The notes beneath the pieces were generated by a model. That model ran no database searches. It worked only from the letters and a program-made list of their open reading frames with translations, and was not told the origin of the DNA. The position numbers and the translations under genes were made by a program. Of a DNA stretch of 5,895 bases, positions 5,804 to 5,895 are shown in pieces (positions within the stretch are counted from its first letter, which is position 1; each line of letters opens with the position of its first letter). Source of the stretch: Ardenticatenia bacterium (GTDB lineage Bacteria; Chloroflexota; Anaerolineae; Aggregatilineales; Aggregatilineaceae); the NCBI GenBank assembly GCA_026984385.1, contig JALSSH010000003.1, positions 1 through 5,895 of the forward strand, written 5' to 3'.

Positions 5804-5895
5804 ATGGACAAAGTGACACATTCCCCACTGACGATGGAGATGTTGCGCGCACGCCGCGAAGAGATATTGCGTTTAGCGGCACGTTACGGCGTTTC
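5804..5895 (+). CDS. N-terminal fragment of a probable MNT-type nucleotidyltransferase
   Basis: The frame opens at ATG 5804 and runs off the window with 30 complete codons. A TAG at 5792 blocks any longer start. The visible residues include 'MEMLRARREEILRLAARYGV', which strongly resembles the first helix of small nucleotidyltransferase-fold proteins. In those proteins a 'VFGSxARG' motif normally follows within about ten residues. Such proteins are often the MntA-like partner of a HEPN protein in toxin-antitoxin pairs. The diagnostic motif lies outside the window, so this rests on N-terminal resemblance alone. The start is uncertain: 5804, 5834 and 5840 are all possible and none has a well-spaced ribosome-binding site. 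GC content rises again here compared with the TIR gene. Confidence 0.5.
   Translation, partial: MDKVTHSPLTMEMLRARREEILRLAARYGV

Noticed and set aside
5787..5816. Nine-codon frame starting at ATG 5787
   Set aside because: It is very short, has poor ribosome-binding spacing, and overlaps the start of the nucleotidyltransferase-like gene in another frame; no evidence that it is translated.

Overview
This window looks like a bacterial chromosome segment of moderately high GC, apart from one AT-richer gene. The lineage is an inference. The sufC-sufB-sufD order and a SufB lacking the N-terminal cysteine cluster seen in the E. coli protein fit Gram-positive-like or Chloroflexota-like SUF systems. 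The partial nucleotidyltransferase-like gene at the right edge is also common in Chloroflexota. I would guess an Anaerolineae-type Chloroflexota, with low certainty.

Layout. Positions 2-346 hold the 3' end of a plus-strand gene whose tail resembles a bacterial pre-peptidase C-terminal (PPC-like) beta-sandwich. A GC-rich hairpin at 366-387 separates it from a convergent minus-strand gene (756-394) for a MIP18/DUF59-type iron-sulfur assembly factor. A 340-base divergent region (757-1096) holds a leftward promoter for that gene and a rightward promoter with a perfect TATAAT for the suf operon. A 23-base dyad, a candidate operator, covers the predicted suf transcription start. Positions 1097-4679 are sufC, sufB and sufD, closely spaced and followed by a strong hairpin terminator (4703-4736). 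Together they should form the SufBC2D scaffold on which iron-sulfur clusters are built, with the DUF59 protein as a likely maturation or transfer factor. No cysteine desulfurase (SufS) or SufU/SufE is present, so sulfur must be supplied by genes elsewhere.

Right of the terminator, the composition shifts to clearly AT-richer sequence. The gene at 4814-5719 encodes a 301-residue protein with a C-terminal TIR domain, including a candidate catalytic Glu244. Its N-terminal half resembles a response-regulator receiver domain: Asp64 and Lys121 are in place, but the acidic pair and the switch Thr/Ser are not. It looks like an acquired cargo gene, possibly a defence or signalling effector. It is followed at 5804 by the start of another gene, back at high GC, whose first 30 residues resemble the N-terminus of MNT-type nucleotidyltransferases (often toxin-antitoxin components).

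The most interesting object is the receiver-like/TIR fusion and its odd upstream region. There, a strong Shine-Dalgarno and ATG lie in frame with the gene but are cut off by a stop at the third codon. I saw no RNA genes, CRISPR array, transposase or integrase.
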